DNA of 64,000 bases from Oreocharis arfaki (Eukaryota; Chordata; Aves; Passeriformes; Paramythiidae), in assembly GCA_013398015.1 (NCBI GenBank), contig VZRR01014165.1:2403290-2467289 (forward strand), written 5' to 3'. Both the position numbers and the translations under genes were made by a program. Below are positions 1 to 13,100 of this stretch, piece after piece. The stretch's first letter is position 1, and every line of letters begins with the position of its first letter. The notes beneath the pieces are model-generated. The model saw nothing but the letters and a program-made list of their open reading frames with translations. It ran no database searches and was not told the DNA's origin.

Positions 1-760
1 AAAATGTCTCTCTGACACGTAGGAGAGAGAGGGAAATATTTCGTCTTAGCTAATTCAGGGTCACATTATGCCAAGCACTCACAACAGCTGCTGTGGAGAA
101 AAAACCCTGTTAACAGGACATGCTGTGTGCAGAGCAGAACCTCTTCTGATCATTTTTTAGCATTGGCCTTAAAATCTTTTGAAGCAGCCACACCTCATCT
201 TAGACTGAAAGTCAGACTTCATAGGGTGATTCATTCCCGGAAGCCTGTTAAAAGAAAGTGTTATAAATATGCGTGTCCACTGACTTTTGTCTTTTCCTTT
301 TTAAATCAAGCACCTTACTCTACGCAAATTTGGAGTCAAAGGCAATATGCATTTCAGATGTAATAAAGCCAGCAAGCCCAGGATCAAGAAGTTTCTCAGG
401 TGAAGAAACCAAATCTGCTTGTACAAAGAAAAAAAGTCTTATCCTGCAGTGTCAGAGTAATATGTTCTTCAAGTCCTAACCATTATGCATTCCATTTATA
501 CCACTTCTTTAATCAAAGCTGAACCTGGTGAATTGCAAATAAGAACGAAAACATTAAATGTGAAAGGCCAACTTGCTCATCTATATTTTTTGTCAAAGTG
601 ACAGTTTTAAAATTACATAGGTAAAATACTTCACTAAATAGGGTTATAAATGTGTAATTCATCATGGCAGAACATTTTTATGTGGTTTAAAACTACTCTT
701 TTATTTTAAGAGGTGAGGACACAAAATGGTAGGCTTATTCTTCATCTTTTCATTTCGCAG
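1..760. other. Unique non-coding DNA, nothing recognised
   Basis: AT-rich single-copy-looking sequence. The short ORFs here have no recognisable domain and no splice context. The last 30 bases form a pyrimidine-rich tract ending in CAG, described with the candidate exon that follows. Confidence 0.5.
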
Positions 761-867
761 TTTATTTTTGACATGGCAAAGATGCAGCACGGTTGGAAAA
801 GCTCTTGGAATGGTATTTGTACCCTTCTCTTTCTGAGCTGTTGTTTACCAGTGAGCATATTTCAAAG
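761..867 (+). other. Candidate signal-peptide-coding exon (hypothetical)
   Basis: A 107-nt segment lies between a good splice acceptor (pyrimidine-rich tract ending TTTCATTTCGCAG at 760) and a good donor (AAAG|GTGAGC, intron from 868). One frame is open across the whole segment. It contains an ATG at 773 in a favourable context (GACATGG) and a second in-frame ATG at 782. From 773 the translation has a basic start (two Lys within MAKMQHGWK) followed by a hydrophobic run, ICTLLFLSCCLPVSIF, as in a secretory signal peptide. The exon would end in phase 2. It could therefore be the first coding exon of a secreted or membrane protein whose remaining exons lie elsewhere. I do not recognise the protein and found no matching downstream exon in the window. 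Chance pairing of splice-like sites is the main alternative, because several such pairs exist here. Confidence 0.25.
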
Positions 868-3644
868 GTGAGCCTGGTTAGTGTGTGTGCACACACAGCA
901 CGAGCCTGTTACTGGGTGAGACCCTCTTTGCTTCACAAAGCCCTTGTGCTGGTAAAATAGGGGCACTATTCTGCACACCAGACCCTCTGCCCACTCCCAC
1001 CCCACACACACCCCACAGTCCCCACACCCCCCTTATCTCCTTCCCTAATCCTCTAGTAAGTTACTGTGTTGCTGAAACAGGAGAATCAGATTTGTTATCC
1101 CGCTATTAATGGGAATTCCTGAGTAATCATTCTGGAGCAGTGTTGGGTATACAGGTCCCCAGTGGCAATGGATTTGTTACACTTTTAAACACGTATCACT
1201 GGGAAAGCTTAGAGGAAAAGGTAAGAATTAAAGCTGAAGAAATAAGGCAAGTGCTTTACTAGAAACTCTCATTGTTTTACTGTAATTTACCTGGAATCCT
1301 TGTTCCTCATTGCAAGTGTGAATTCGCATGCTGAGATTGCAACAAAGGATTAAGATAAAACTCTTGGTTCCAAGTTGGGGAAGAAAAACATCATTGCAAG
1401 GTCATATAGAGAAGAACATCACTGCATCCAGGTAGTCTGCTGCATATGATGTTTTTGAGAGGCTGGCAAGTACAGAGCTTGAGGCAGGATGAGGAACTGT
1501 CACAGAGAGACAGAAAGAAGAAAGGAAAATGTGATCTGACTTCTGTTACATCCCGGGGAGATTGTCTCCAAATTCCACACCGGTACTAGGTCAGCCACAA
1601 AGACAGTGACCCAGAATAATATACCTCAGGTCTAGCATTAACCCCAGTGCCTCATGGGTCATGGTTCAGAGCATTTCACCTGTGTGCTTGTGAACATCTG
1701 TCAAGGAACTAATTTCTTCCTCCCGTTAAGTTCCCTGGGTGTGAGATTGAGGCCACCATGGACACCTGAGCAATAAAGTTAACCAACAGGTGCACTTTGA
1801 TTTCAAGAGCTTTCGGTTGCATACTCATGCCCTATATGGCCCCAGTCCCAGAGGGCATTCACCAAAAAAAACCCTGGTACAAGAAGACTGTGAATCTCTG
1901 AGCGCTTTGACATGCATTTAGGAGCAGATGATCTCAGTGCTGCTGCTTTGAACCCTCTGCAGGAAGGTGTGATACCCAGGTCCTTCAGGAACATGCTGCC
2001 ATTCCCTAGTCACCCAATAGTTTGCTGCTGACCATGTTCCTTGCCTCAGTTTCCCTTTAGTTAGGATTTCATCACAGTAGTGTTTCCCATTTCCCTGTGG
2101 CTGGACAGGCAATCTCCAGTGGACGAGATTATCACTGTAGGTGGCAAGAGCTTTCAAAGTAAATGGGTTGACATCGCATGTTTTATTATGAAAGGAAAAC
2201 AAAAATATTTTTTGTGTGTTTTCTGATGCTTTTTTACTTACCTCTGGTAAAAAAGCAAAACAAGCTGTGATGAGGGAGTTGCATAAACCCATAATTTGGC
2301 AGCCAATTAGTCTTTGATTTAGACAGTTGCTTTTTGAATGTACTTTTTTTATTTTTATGTGATTCCTTGCAGCTGAGAAATTTACATTTTAAAAAGTGCT
2401 TAATGCCAAGGCAGTAGTGGAATCCCACATTTGTCAAAGAAGTAAACTGAGACGAAATCCAGCGCTTGTTAACATCCTAGTCTGGGCCTGCTCTAACAGC
2501 AAATGAAAGAGAGGAGGGGGAGAAATTTTCCTCCGCTGGTACGGGGCTTGTGGGGACAAGCAGGGGAGCCAGATTCCTTGCTGCCTCTTCACCTCAGCTA
2601 GGATGGGGCACAAACAGATGTGTACAGCAGACAGAAATACCTCCCACATAGCTTACAGCTACTCTGCAAATTTGTCACCAAAGGTGGAGATTGGACAGTC
2701 TAAAGCAGAACAGAAAGGAGGACATTGTGACTGTGACCTCCTCCTGGTGGCTGTCCAGAGAGGCTGCAGGCACAGGTGTGACACTTGAGCTGCAGGTGTG
2801 ACACTCGAGAAAAAAAACAAGGTAGCCTCTAAATTTAAACAATACCCGTGCAGGCATCTCGTTTGCAGTCTAGTTACAGTCAGCTCTTTAGGCTGTGTAT
2901 AGATCTAGTGGCAAGAACAAACTGCAGCTTCTGTCATAAATGCAGATGCTAGGGTTTGCTTCATTTTAAACTCAGTCATGTCAGAACCACACTGCTTTGT
3001 ACTGAATACAAAAGGAGAGAAAAAACTCCTGTTCTCTCTAATGAGACCCATTGCTGGAAGAAACACTAGCCTTGCTGAGACAGGAGAAACACCATGAGCA
3101 TTGAACCCTGCTAGAAATAACAGTTTCTGAGTATGCAAAGCCAGCCAAACAAAGATATGGCAACTTCCATATGGGTGTACATTTTGGTGAAGAATGTAGT
3201 TAGGAGTCAGCTGAGTTGTAGTGGATGTGGATCAAGTATTGATATCCCTTGAAAATCTCTCAAGACACATTTCTATCTTCCTTTTCAGTTTCCTAACCGG
3301 AGGCCTTACACTAGAACACTCACAAGTCTTGATCAAAAAACTCTTGGTTCCTCACAAGAAGGGGTGCACAACACAGAGAGAGCACTTGACCTTGTTTCTC
3401 ATGCTTGAAAATTTTAGGGAGAAAAACCAAAAGACATGAGATACTTCCCTTCATAATTACCCTGTCAGCTGCTGCTCTTGCACTGCCCCTCCAGGAGACC
3501 AAAGGGGAGACCTGTGATCCTTACAGAATCCTGAATGGAGTTAGTGGGAATCCAGCTCCTGTGGGGATGTGAGAAGTAAATACCTTGCAGGCTGGGTGTG
3601 GGACCCACCAATTCCCGCTCTGGTACAGCAAGTTCACCAAAGGC
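868..3644. other. Non-coding stretch with a C-rich tract
   Basis: No gene is supported. A 16-bp perfect palindrome, TGTGTGTGCACACACA, sits at 882-897. A C-rich, CCCCACAC-like simple tract occupies about 981-1045. The ORFs on the minus strand at 1800-2860 show no recognisable protein. Confidence 0.45.
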
Positions 3645-4028
3645 TGCTGTGATGGTTGGGGCTGGAGTACTTGCCCTGTGAGGAGAGGCCAAGGGAGTGG
3701 TGCTTGTTCAGCCTGGAGAAAAGAGCGCGTCAGAGGGACCTTGCAGCAAACCCCGGCATCTGTGAGGAGATCTTCAAGAAGATGGAGACAGGCTGTTCAC
3801 AACAGCACATGGTAGGAGAGAAAGAATTTCTGAGCATGTATCAGGAAAGCATTTCTCATTCTCAGGCAAATCAACCAATGGAACAGGTTGGCCAGAGAAG
3901 GTTTTCCAGACACCGCTAGATAGAGCCCTGTGCAACCTAATCTGACCCCACAGCTGGCCTTGAGTTAGCACTATGTTTGACTAGAGACTTTCTGAGGTCC
4001 ATCCCAATCTGAAAGATTTTATAACCTA
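3645..4028 (+). mobile_element. CR1 LINE fragment, 3' part, degraded
   Basis: The + strand translates to a CR1 ORF2 C-terminal signature: GLEYLPCEERPREWCLFSLEKR at 3656-3721, followed by a short stretch resembling the end of the ORF. This is followed by a 3' UTR-like segment with remnants of the usual CR1 ending (GAGGTCCATCCCAATCTGAAAG near 3994). The 5' end is truncated, which is normal for CR1 insertions. The middle (about 3810-3880) diverges strongly, so the copy looks old. It has no coding capacity. Confidence 0.75.
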
Positions 4029-6570
4029 CCCAACAAATTCCAGAAGCTTTTGCTCTTGTGGTGATTTAGGAAGCAGAGGGCAGCATCTCAGAAGTGCCTA
4101 TAGCCCTGGAGTAAAGCTATCAGCTAGGGGATTCTTTTTGTTCTGAAATTCCTTTGCAGAGACAGTATGGGACCATAAATAGCCCACAGAGAGACCCTCA
4201 AAGTTAAATTTTCTGTCTCAGCCAGCTCTGAGCCCGCTTCATAATCAAGAGGAATAAAGGGAAATTCATCTTGTCATAACAGAGGGTCTGAAATGAGAAA
4301 CTGGATAGGCACCGCCATACTGGAGGTGAAAATCTCTCTTGTCTAGATAGATGCTCAGGTGAATTATTTGAGCATGTATCTTTTGCACAACAAAACCTGA
4401 AAGAAATGAGCCCTATCCTAAAACTGAGGGAGATGCTGCCTAATCTCCCACTTGCGTTTGATCAGGGTACTGAGTTGGCTTTGACAGGAATTGCAGGAGC
4501 TCAGAGACACTCTGAGGCAGGGACAGCATTTGCTAGAAGTCTGAAAAGCAGAACATGTGAGGGCATAACTCCTGCTATGATCCCCTCCAGCAACTCTGTG
4601 CAGAGTGATGCTCTGGTTAAGCCCCTAGAATTAGGCATGGGAATGTCTACACAACAAGTGCAGGGAGAGCAGGAAAATGCAACTTCAGTGAATTGGCTGG
4701 GATGGGATTTGCCAGATTAGCTCAGCACGTATAACTAATTGTGTTTATCCTGCCCAAGCAGCAGGCATCAGTGTAATGTGCCTGGAGTTGTTATGCACTG
4801 TATGTTTCTCATCCAGGTTTCCCTAATCCATCCTACACACACATCCCTTAGGGAATCTGTCTGCTCTAGGTGTAATACACTGGTCTAATCTCTGCTATCC
4901 TTCTGCCAGACCATGCAACTCAAGCCCCACTGGAGTCTTCCATGTCTTCATGAGCTTCCAGGTGTGTAGGAGAGAAAGAATTATGTCTGCTCAGTTCTGG
5001 TTAGGCATATACATCAATTTCTTCCAAGTTCTTACGCTGACTATTTAGGACCGATCCAAAAGAGCTGTTGGGTGCCTGCAAGAATCAGCATGTGGGCTGT
5101 AGGATGCAAAGACAAAACCTTTCCTTAGTTTCTCCTGGATTCTCCTAGTTACAAAAGCACCCACATGCTTTTCACATCAAACTTCCCTCTGTGCCTAAAG
5201 ATCTTCTGGGTGTGCACAGATAAACCTTCAGTTCTGACAGCATTGATGAGCTCCATCTCACGCCCAAGCCCAATTAACATTCAGAAACCCACTCTAACTC
5301 CCTCTCAGTTTCATGTTTTTCACCTAACACACCTACACAATTAGGGTCTTTATCAAATACTGTGGCTTCCACAGCTTGCTTTGAAAAGGCACCCTGAAGA
5401 GGACGTTTCTGTTCCTGCCTTTGCACACTAGTTACAGCAGGTCTAGATCGCAGAGGGGACCTGCATTCAGTCCCCACCTTTACCTGATAGGGTTAAGCCT
5501 ACAACAACATCCCAAAGGAGGGTCTGAGGAGCACAGGCTCTTACACTCAGGTAGCTGGCTGCTTGTAGTCCTCAGCCTCTTTCTGGAGGTTTTGCACTAC
5601 ATAGGAAACTGTTAACTTCAGAGGTGCTGGAAGCAGAAGGAAAGAGTGTCATGCACCCACTTAACAGAGCACCAGAACCCACATCCCTCAGGGAATTGCA
5701 CTCATGTTCCTGCTCTGACACAGTGATGTTTTTTCATGTGCACTATCCACAGAACAAGTGAAAAAGAGCTTCCACACTCCAGTACCCCGCAGTCAGGCGT
5801 TCACAGTACCTCCAAGGAGCAGTGAGACATGGATTGCAGCCTCCCCAAGGAAATGTGGGAGCTGAGCGTGGGCTGTTGCTTCTTGGGTGACTGCACTGGG
5901 CTGTTACATAAGAAGGTGACACAGTTTCAGCAGCATATCTGGATCTGAAAAAATACAAAACTTTAAAAAAAGTGTGAGACCTCTGTACCACTTCGGAAGA
6001 TAAAGGTAAAAATACTCTGAGAGTAAAATAACAAGTTGTGGAGTCCAAGTGGATGAAGGCATCTGCTGCCATAGTAGCATATTAGAGGGGACAAGACCAA
6101 TTCCTGTGCTCAGATCAGCTGTTCGCTGGTTTGCAGTGCACTGATTGCAGAGGCAATAGCTCAGGTCGTGGGAGCAACTTCACCACTCAACCCTTTGAAA
6201 GCTAATTTACCTAAACAAAGCAGCACAAGAACTGTGGCCATTCTCCTATTGCTCCAGAGCTGACCCAGCTGTCTCTAGCTGGAGTTTTACCCGCACCGGG
6301 TAGACTTGCTGCTTCCTGGCAAATAAGTTCGTTAGGATCCTCAAGACAGCTAGGCTGAAAAATGTTGCTCCATGAAAAACACTTTTCATTGATTTCATGG
6401 AAGCCAAGCCTACTTTCCTAATTTCTTGCTCTAGAGAGAGCACAAGCATCCAAAAATGAAATTGATGTTATGCGGCCATAATTTTCTTTGCACTCCTTTT
6501 TACTCACCTCTGTAGATATATTTAGAAGGGTTCACAGAGACAAAAAAATGACAGGTTTATGACCTTAGGC
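4029..6570. other. Unique non-coding DNA
   Basis: No gene, RNA or repeat family was recognised. Short ORFs, including a 104-codon one at 4406-4720 and a 109-codon one on the minus strand at 5743-6072, have no domain, no splice pattern and no codon signal I can support. Confidence 0.45.
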
Positions 6571-6621
6571 TGAAAGTATCAGCCTTGAATCAGAATTGAA
6601 AGTATCAGCCTCAATCAGAAT
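6571..6621. repeat. Two-copy tandem duplication, unit about 26 bp
   Basis: Copy 1 (6571-6596) and copy 2 (6597-6621) both begin TGAAAGTATCAGCC and end AATCAGAAT. They differ only at the TTG/TC junction and by one base of length. This is a short local duplication with no sign of function. Confidence 0.85.
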
Positions 6622-7009
6622 TGAAAAGTATCCTTGTTATATATTTTTACATCAAAACACATTTCTCTATTTTTGCCTTTTAAGTATTCTTATATGTTAG
6701 GATATTTTTTTTATTGCCACTACTTGGAAATAGTTTTTAGAAGTGTGCTCTTACTCATTTATGTTTTGCTTCCCTTTTTTATTAATGGTTTTAATAGACT
6801 CTTACTTTCCTGTATATTTCTGCTTGTAATTTTAAAAGTTTAAACAAATGCTTTAAACAAAAGTCCTTTTTTCAGCCAGCAATTCTTATTTTTGTATAAT
6901 ATTTAACATATAGAAGGCTTAAGAAAAAAATTAATGAAAACGCTTTTGCAAGAAGCAACACAGAGCATTAAACCCTTTGTGGTTTTTTTTCCATAAATAG
7001 CCCAAATCT

Positions 7010-7021
7010 GCCATCTACTGA
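7010..7021 (-). promoter_or_regulatory. Weak CTCF-like motif
   Basis: The + strand GCCATCTACTGA reads TCAGTAGATGGC on the minus strand. This matches the CTCF core CCASYAGRKGGC at all but the first base. It points in the same direction as the better site about 95 bp downstream. Motif match only; occupancy is unknown. Confidence 0.3.
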
Positions 7022-7104
7022 TAAAACACAGAAATTAATGGAGCCAGCCACTTTAATTTTTCTCTGGAAAAATCTTGCTGGCTTTCCAGCCGTGCAAAAA
7101 CAGT

Positions 7105-7116
7105 GCCATCTAGTGG
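7105..7116 (-). promoter_or_regulatory. CTCF-like core motif
   Basis: The + strand GCCATCTAGTGG reads CCACTAGATGGC on the minus strand, a full match to the 12-base CTCF core CCASYAGRKGGC. It could be an insulator or loop-anchor site. A match of this length also arises by chance at a modest rate in 64 kb, so binding data would be needed to call it. Confidence 0.4.
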
Positions 7117-10100
7117 CTAATCCCAAGACTAAGCAGGCAAAAAATTTATATATTTATCAAAATATCTATTGCTGCTGGCTGCACAACAAGCTACTTAGCC
7201 ATTTTGGAATGGATTCAATAGGCTTAGTGTCCTGTGACTCCATACAAATCTTTGCAGCTATCCTCTGAGGTGCCATATAAACCTCTACACTTATTTGTAG
7301 TTTATTTTAACAGCAGCAAAATAAAAGACACTGTGCAAATTGCTTTTCAGGTTAAATGCACCCTTTATTCTTGCTTATTTTGTACTTTTTGTTTGGTGCT
7401 ACTTTTATATTCCCCTTATTGGATCATCTAAACTTTCAGGGATTTTGGAAGGATAAAAAATATTGATTGTTTTTAAGCTTGCTTTAAAAGGAGAAAGATC
7501 TAGCTCTTTTTTTACAAAAGCAAATATAATTTGTGAAGTCAAATGATCTATACTTTGTAGTATGCCACAATAATAAACAAAAGGCATAAAAAATACCTGC
7601 TGTTTTGCTGAGTTTCATATTTCTTCCACCATTTGCTGAGTAGTGCTTCCAAATCACAAATGCATCCTGTCGAGCTCAGTAAACATGAAGAGAGTAATTT
7701 TTATCTGTACACGTACCACGTACCAGGCTTTCAGATACATTGTTAAAAACAGGGAAAAGGGGCATTGCCATAGACAAGGACTGCCCCTGGGACTCAGTGC
7801 CGAAGTACCTGAAGAATCAGGTAGTCAATCGCTGGGATTTTCAGATACTTACCTTCAAAATTGTTTTTAACATTTAGGCCACCTTGCTTAAGGGCAAACA
7901 AATTCAGATTCAGGTCTGATGATACAGATCTTTTAAATGTACTTTGGTAATGATTCCTCCTGGAATCCAATGTGCAGGCAGCCTTCTATGCATGTGTTGA
8001 CTTAGAGGCAGATGAAGATTTCACATTGTTCCCTAGTGTGCCTCTGATCAGAGAAAGAGACTGCTCACAGAAGAGTGGTGTGAGCTCTATTCTATGTTTG
8101 AGACAAGAAACGGCCCTTCTTCTCTGGGTTAACTTTCCTTAGCTTCAGGCTTGCAAAGATTACCAGATGCTCACATCTCATCCAGCTGCCTGAGGGTTCT
8201 TCTAATGGTTAAGAAAATAAATGGGTAATTTTGACACATTTTTCTTCTAGAATTTAGATACCTGCTCCTTCCTGTTGAAGTGAATTGAGCCACAAAGGCA
8301 CTTCCTACCTCTGCTCAACTACAAAAGAGTGTAGAAGTAGTACTCAGAGGTAAACAGCTCCAGACAGTCACAACTGGTCAGGTGAAACTCTGTTTCTGGA
8401 TAGAACTGGGCTTGGACCTAATTCTCGTCAGGAAATAATTACATTAGTTTTGTTCTTAACAAGTTCTTATCATTAGCCTGGGCTAGTTCCACTGTTTTCC
8501 AAAATCTTGCAGTGTTGTACATGAGGGAGAATCCAGTCAGATGCTAGAGAGAAAAGCTGAAGTCTTTATTTTGTTAATCAGTTTATCTGGATAAAGAAAG
8601 TTTAAAATATGATAGGTCCTTTAGTAGGAATCACCCAACACACTGAATGTCCCTGGGATCTCAATGGGAAAGTCAAAGAGGCATATAAAAAAGACAAAAA
8701 GGCATTTTATCTTAACATTAAAAATAACCCTCATGAAATACAAATCAAAAATTCATCTTTAATTCCAGCATCAAAATGACTTTGCAAGCTTACAGGAACT
8801 GATAAAACTGTTATTTAAACAAGTGTGATGCCTCAGCAATACAGATGGAGGTATGTGGAGCAAGAGATTATGTGGCCATGGGCCTTCACTCCCATAGAAA
8901 GCCCACCAGCACTTGCAGAATCTAAGAAAACAATTCTGCTCTGAGCACACCAGGTAGGCAGACTAGTACAGCTGCAGTATAGGGATGAGAGCTCTTTTCA
9001 TCTATCTCATGACTCTCATCCTAGGAAATACTTTCACTTTCAGTAATAGACACTCACTAGGAATTTGTCATGCATTTGTTGGCACTGGCGACAACAGCAC
9101 CAAAGCCATTTAAAATGTGGTCTCACAAAGGCACAGCCTGTTCAGAATGAACTGGTGGAACATGTTGGTCAAAAAATAGAGATGAACTGCATCAGCAGTC
9201 TATAGCTCGAGGAGAAGGGATGTTTTTGTACGTAATAGTAACACCAAAAGTGGGAAGGAAAACAACCGTTCATTATACATTCGGAGTACTCACACAATGT
9301 TCCATCAGAAGATTGTTGTACAGAAAACACAACGCTAAGACACTGGAGTGAGTTACGGCTATGTCAAATATCAGGTGCTCAGCCCTGGGATATAAGAAAA
9401 ATCTGACCAGAGTTCCAGCCCTTCCAAAATACTTGGCTGCTGCCGTGAACAGCGCAGCAAGACACCCTTCTGATACACCCTTTCAGGTAGCTAAGACAGT
9501 GCAGCTAGCTTCCAGCCTCTCTTCAGTGACCCTCAGGGACTGGCAATTGGTTTTAATCCAGTGTGCCAACAGAAGCACAAATTTGGAGGGAAAACAGCCT
9601 CAGCCTGGGGGATCTTAAACCCTATAGGCTTAGAGGACATTCCAAGCACTGTGGACTGCCCAGCAGCGAGCACAAAGGTCTGGCCTCCCTTGCTTTTGTC
9701 ATTGCACCACTGGATGGGTAAGAATTCAAGTCTTTAGACCAGAAGAACAGAAGACTCTGACCCTCATCCGAGAGAAGGCATAATCTGAGTAAAACAGTGC
9801 TTTTCATCCCTTGCTTCCTGTCTTACAAGCCACCACCATCACCGTATCCTGTCAAATGCTCAGTCTCAGAGCCACCTTTGCTATTTTCAAGTGACAGCTG
9901 TCACACTTTGAAATGACCCCCATAAACTTTAGGATGACCTCTTTGCAGTTTATTTTCAAAATTCCCTCAGTCTTGTCTTATTGTCCCTTTGTACTTCCCA
10001 TTTGTTTTTAACCACCTCTGCTTTTTATACAGAATAGTATTTGGGAAAGGGCTGCCTTTCTGCTCTGTGCTTGTATTGCAGGCAGTATACGTGAATTCAT

Positions 10101-13100
10101 GTCTCTGAGCAGAGCTCCCAGGAGTATTTGATGAACCTATAGATATAAAATTATCATTCTGGACATTACAGAAACATCAAGTTCATCTGTATCTGTTGGA
10201 GACTGAGATTAAAAGAAAGTTAGTACAAAACCAAAGATGTAGATAATCTTCTTTCAAAAACTGATGTTATCACCTCTCTTGTCTTCAAGGTACTTTTGCA
10301 TGAGAGAGAGAAGAACAGCAACAGACTCCACACAATTTTGCTTGGGGCCAGCTTACAGAGTAAAAAGGTGAAGCATTACAAAGCTGAGCAAGTCGGAGTA
10401 AAGACAAATCATTCCTGTAGTGAGTAGCTCCTTGCAGAATCAAAATTCATTTGGAAGCATCTCTGCATTGAGTTTTCAGGGCCCTGTATTGACAAATGAG
10501 ACTACCACCAGCAGACCCAGGACAGGAGTTTCATAAATATTCACTGTTCCTCCTGCTTATTGAAGCTTTGCTCGTGCATCTAAATGACAGAACTAGAACT
10601 TGCTTTCCATTTTAGGACATCGCTGCCTGTATTTCAAAAAATACTTCTATGGTGACCTTGATCAATCAGTTTGCCCCTACTCAGTGCTTTTATCTAATGA
10701 TAAGTATCACAGAGAAAATATAGTGGTACTGAATCAGTGACAAAACTACCATTGCCTTGCAGTGCCTTCGGATTTTTTCACACACATCTGCTAAAATCAC
10801 AAGGAAAAGCAGTATTGGCAAACAAAAGGGACTGTGATTAATCTTTTGTTTTCCAGTGTCAACATGTTGCACTGTTGCTACTTTGCCTGTATTAATAGTA
10901 GTTAAAAGCCCCTCCTTTTTCAGCTTTCTTACTTGAAAAATGTTAGCACATAAGGGAATACTTGGACGATGCATGTACAAAATGTGTTAATTGTATAGTA
11001 AATGTAATTGGGTGTTTCGAAAGAAATTTGGCATGTCAAATATCTTTAACTGATTATTTTTTCTCCTGGTATAACGAGTTAGGTGTTGTACCATTCATCA
11101 CTTTCCATGATTCACTGAGTTTATATAATATCCATTTGCCTAGCATTGCTTATTTGAATACCAGTTCCACCCTTGCAACAAAACCTGCAACCTCCAAAAA
11201 TATCTATTCCCACATTCATTTTTCACCAAACACACCTGATGTAAGTAGGACTGTTTGAAGACCATGGCAGCCTAATAAAAATATTTATAAGAACTAGTGA
11301 CCACCAAAAAATAGTTTAAGGCATATTGAATTTTAATTTTGCCAAATCTTACGGTAAGCGAAGATATACAGTGGAGCCTACTTCAAAACTTGTAATTCCA
11401 GACACATTTTGCACCAAAAGAGAAGTACGAAAATTTATTTCTTCCACATTCTCTACAAAAAAAAACCAACCCAACAAAAAAAAAAAAATCAACTCCAAAA
11501 GTCTTTTTCAAACCTCTCTTGATTAAAATTAAAATGTGTCTTTCACATTTTTAGTTAAATCATAGAGTAGTCAAGGTGAGATTCCTTTAAATTTCGGTTA
11601 TAATATATGGTTCATAAACAAAAAAAAATATGGAATCCCTGTTTTATTTTTAAATCTCAGGCCAAAATTAATAGTGAAGATACTGAAGAATCTCTGTTAT
11701 ACCAGAAGTTGAGATGATGGACTTGGACATGCTTTTTTTAGACATCTTCATTCAAGTTCTGTGTCATCTTCAGAAGATGCAACTGTTATTGTGCAATTGC
11801 CTTCTCACTTCCCTCTGGTGCAGGTGTGGTGCAGTGAGCAGATGGTGGAGGCCCCAAACAGAAAGTCAATGCTTTCCGCTGCCTCTGATTGACTTCTGCT
11901 AATTGATATGGTACATGAAACTGAAAGCCCATAGACACCATCAGCCCTGAGAGTGATGTATCATTTATGAGTCTTGAGCCTGCATCTCTCTCCTGCACTG
12001 ATTCCCAGTCTTCAGGTACCCAAGACCATTTTAAGTTATCCTGGAGATCTCTACTTCTAAACATTTTTGTATGTTCCTAATCCAGTGCTAAACCTGGTCA
12101 GAGAACTGGAAAGCCCCATGCAGAATTTGGAAAATTTTGTCTGTATCAAGAAATTGCTAGGGACACCCTGTAGGACCTTACAGAGCTCAAACTCTGCTCC
12201 CTGGCAGAGAGCCTCTGCATACCACTTTACCAGGTATAATGAGCAGGCCATTCCTACCAGTGCCTGTGAGAATCCTTGCTCTGGAAGAATTTGGTAAGAG
12301 CTCTAAATTGCGTCTGTAATAACCAGCGAAAAAGGAACAGGAAGCACTCCTGACCCCAAGATCAAGGATGAAGTTTGCAATGCTTTTGATTAGCCTCTTA
12401 CAGATCAGTCCTTCAGAGAACTCACTGGAGCACTCTCAGACAGAGCCAGGGAAGAAGCTAATAAATGTGGATAATCAAGGTTCACTTCCTTAACTGGTTT
12501 TCAGGCACTCTTTTTCGTGCCACCCCTAAAAGTTGTCCTTTTATCAAGGAAATGTGGAAAAAGAATAAGTGTCTTACACAAATTGATATGAGGGTCAAGT
12601 TGCATTCCCACTCATTGGATTAGAAAAAGCATGCCAGAAGTACATGTGTTTGTTCATGTGTAGGACCATGTTCAGAAGTGTTTCAAAGCATCCACAAGAT
12701 CAGGGCTAAACCTCACTCGTGATATTAGCAGAATCTGCCTCCTTGCAGGTCCTGCCAAGGTTATGACATGTCGTATGTGCTGAGACATACAGAGCTGTCA
12801 AGACTTGAGCACTTCCACAAATGCTCACCAGCAAAAATTTACACAACACCAGATTTAGGCAGAAGAAGAAGAGATCCAAACTACAGATTTGAGTACATGC
12901 ATCCCCTCTGTGAATCTGTCCCTCTGCTTTCGCACTGCAAGTACAGTAACCTTCTTCCCTCTCTGCCTATTAAGATCCTTAATTATATTAAATCCTATCA
13001 TCACTTATTCATGAAAGCATCTCTTTAGCACATCCAAAGTGACTGATCCCCAAGGTTAGAGTTACAATGACAGAGAGGAACGTGTGTGTTTTCACAGAGG

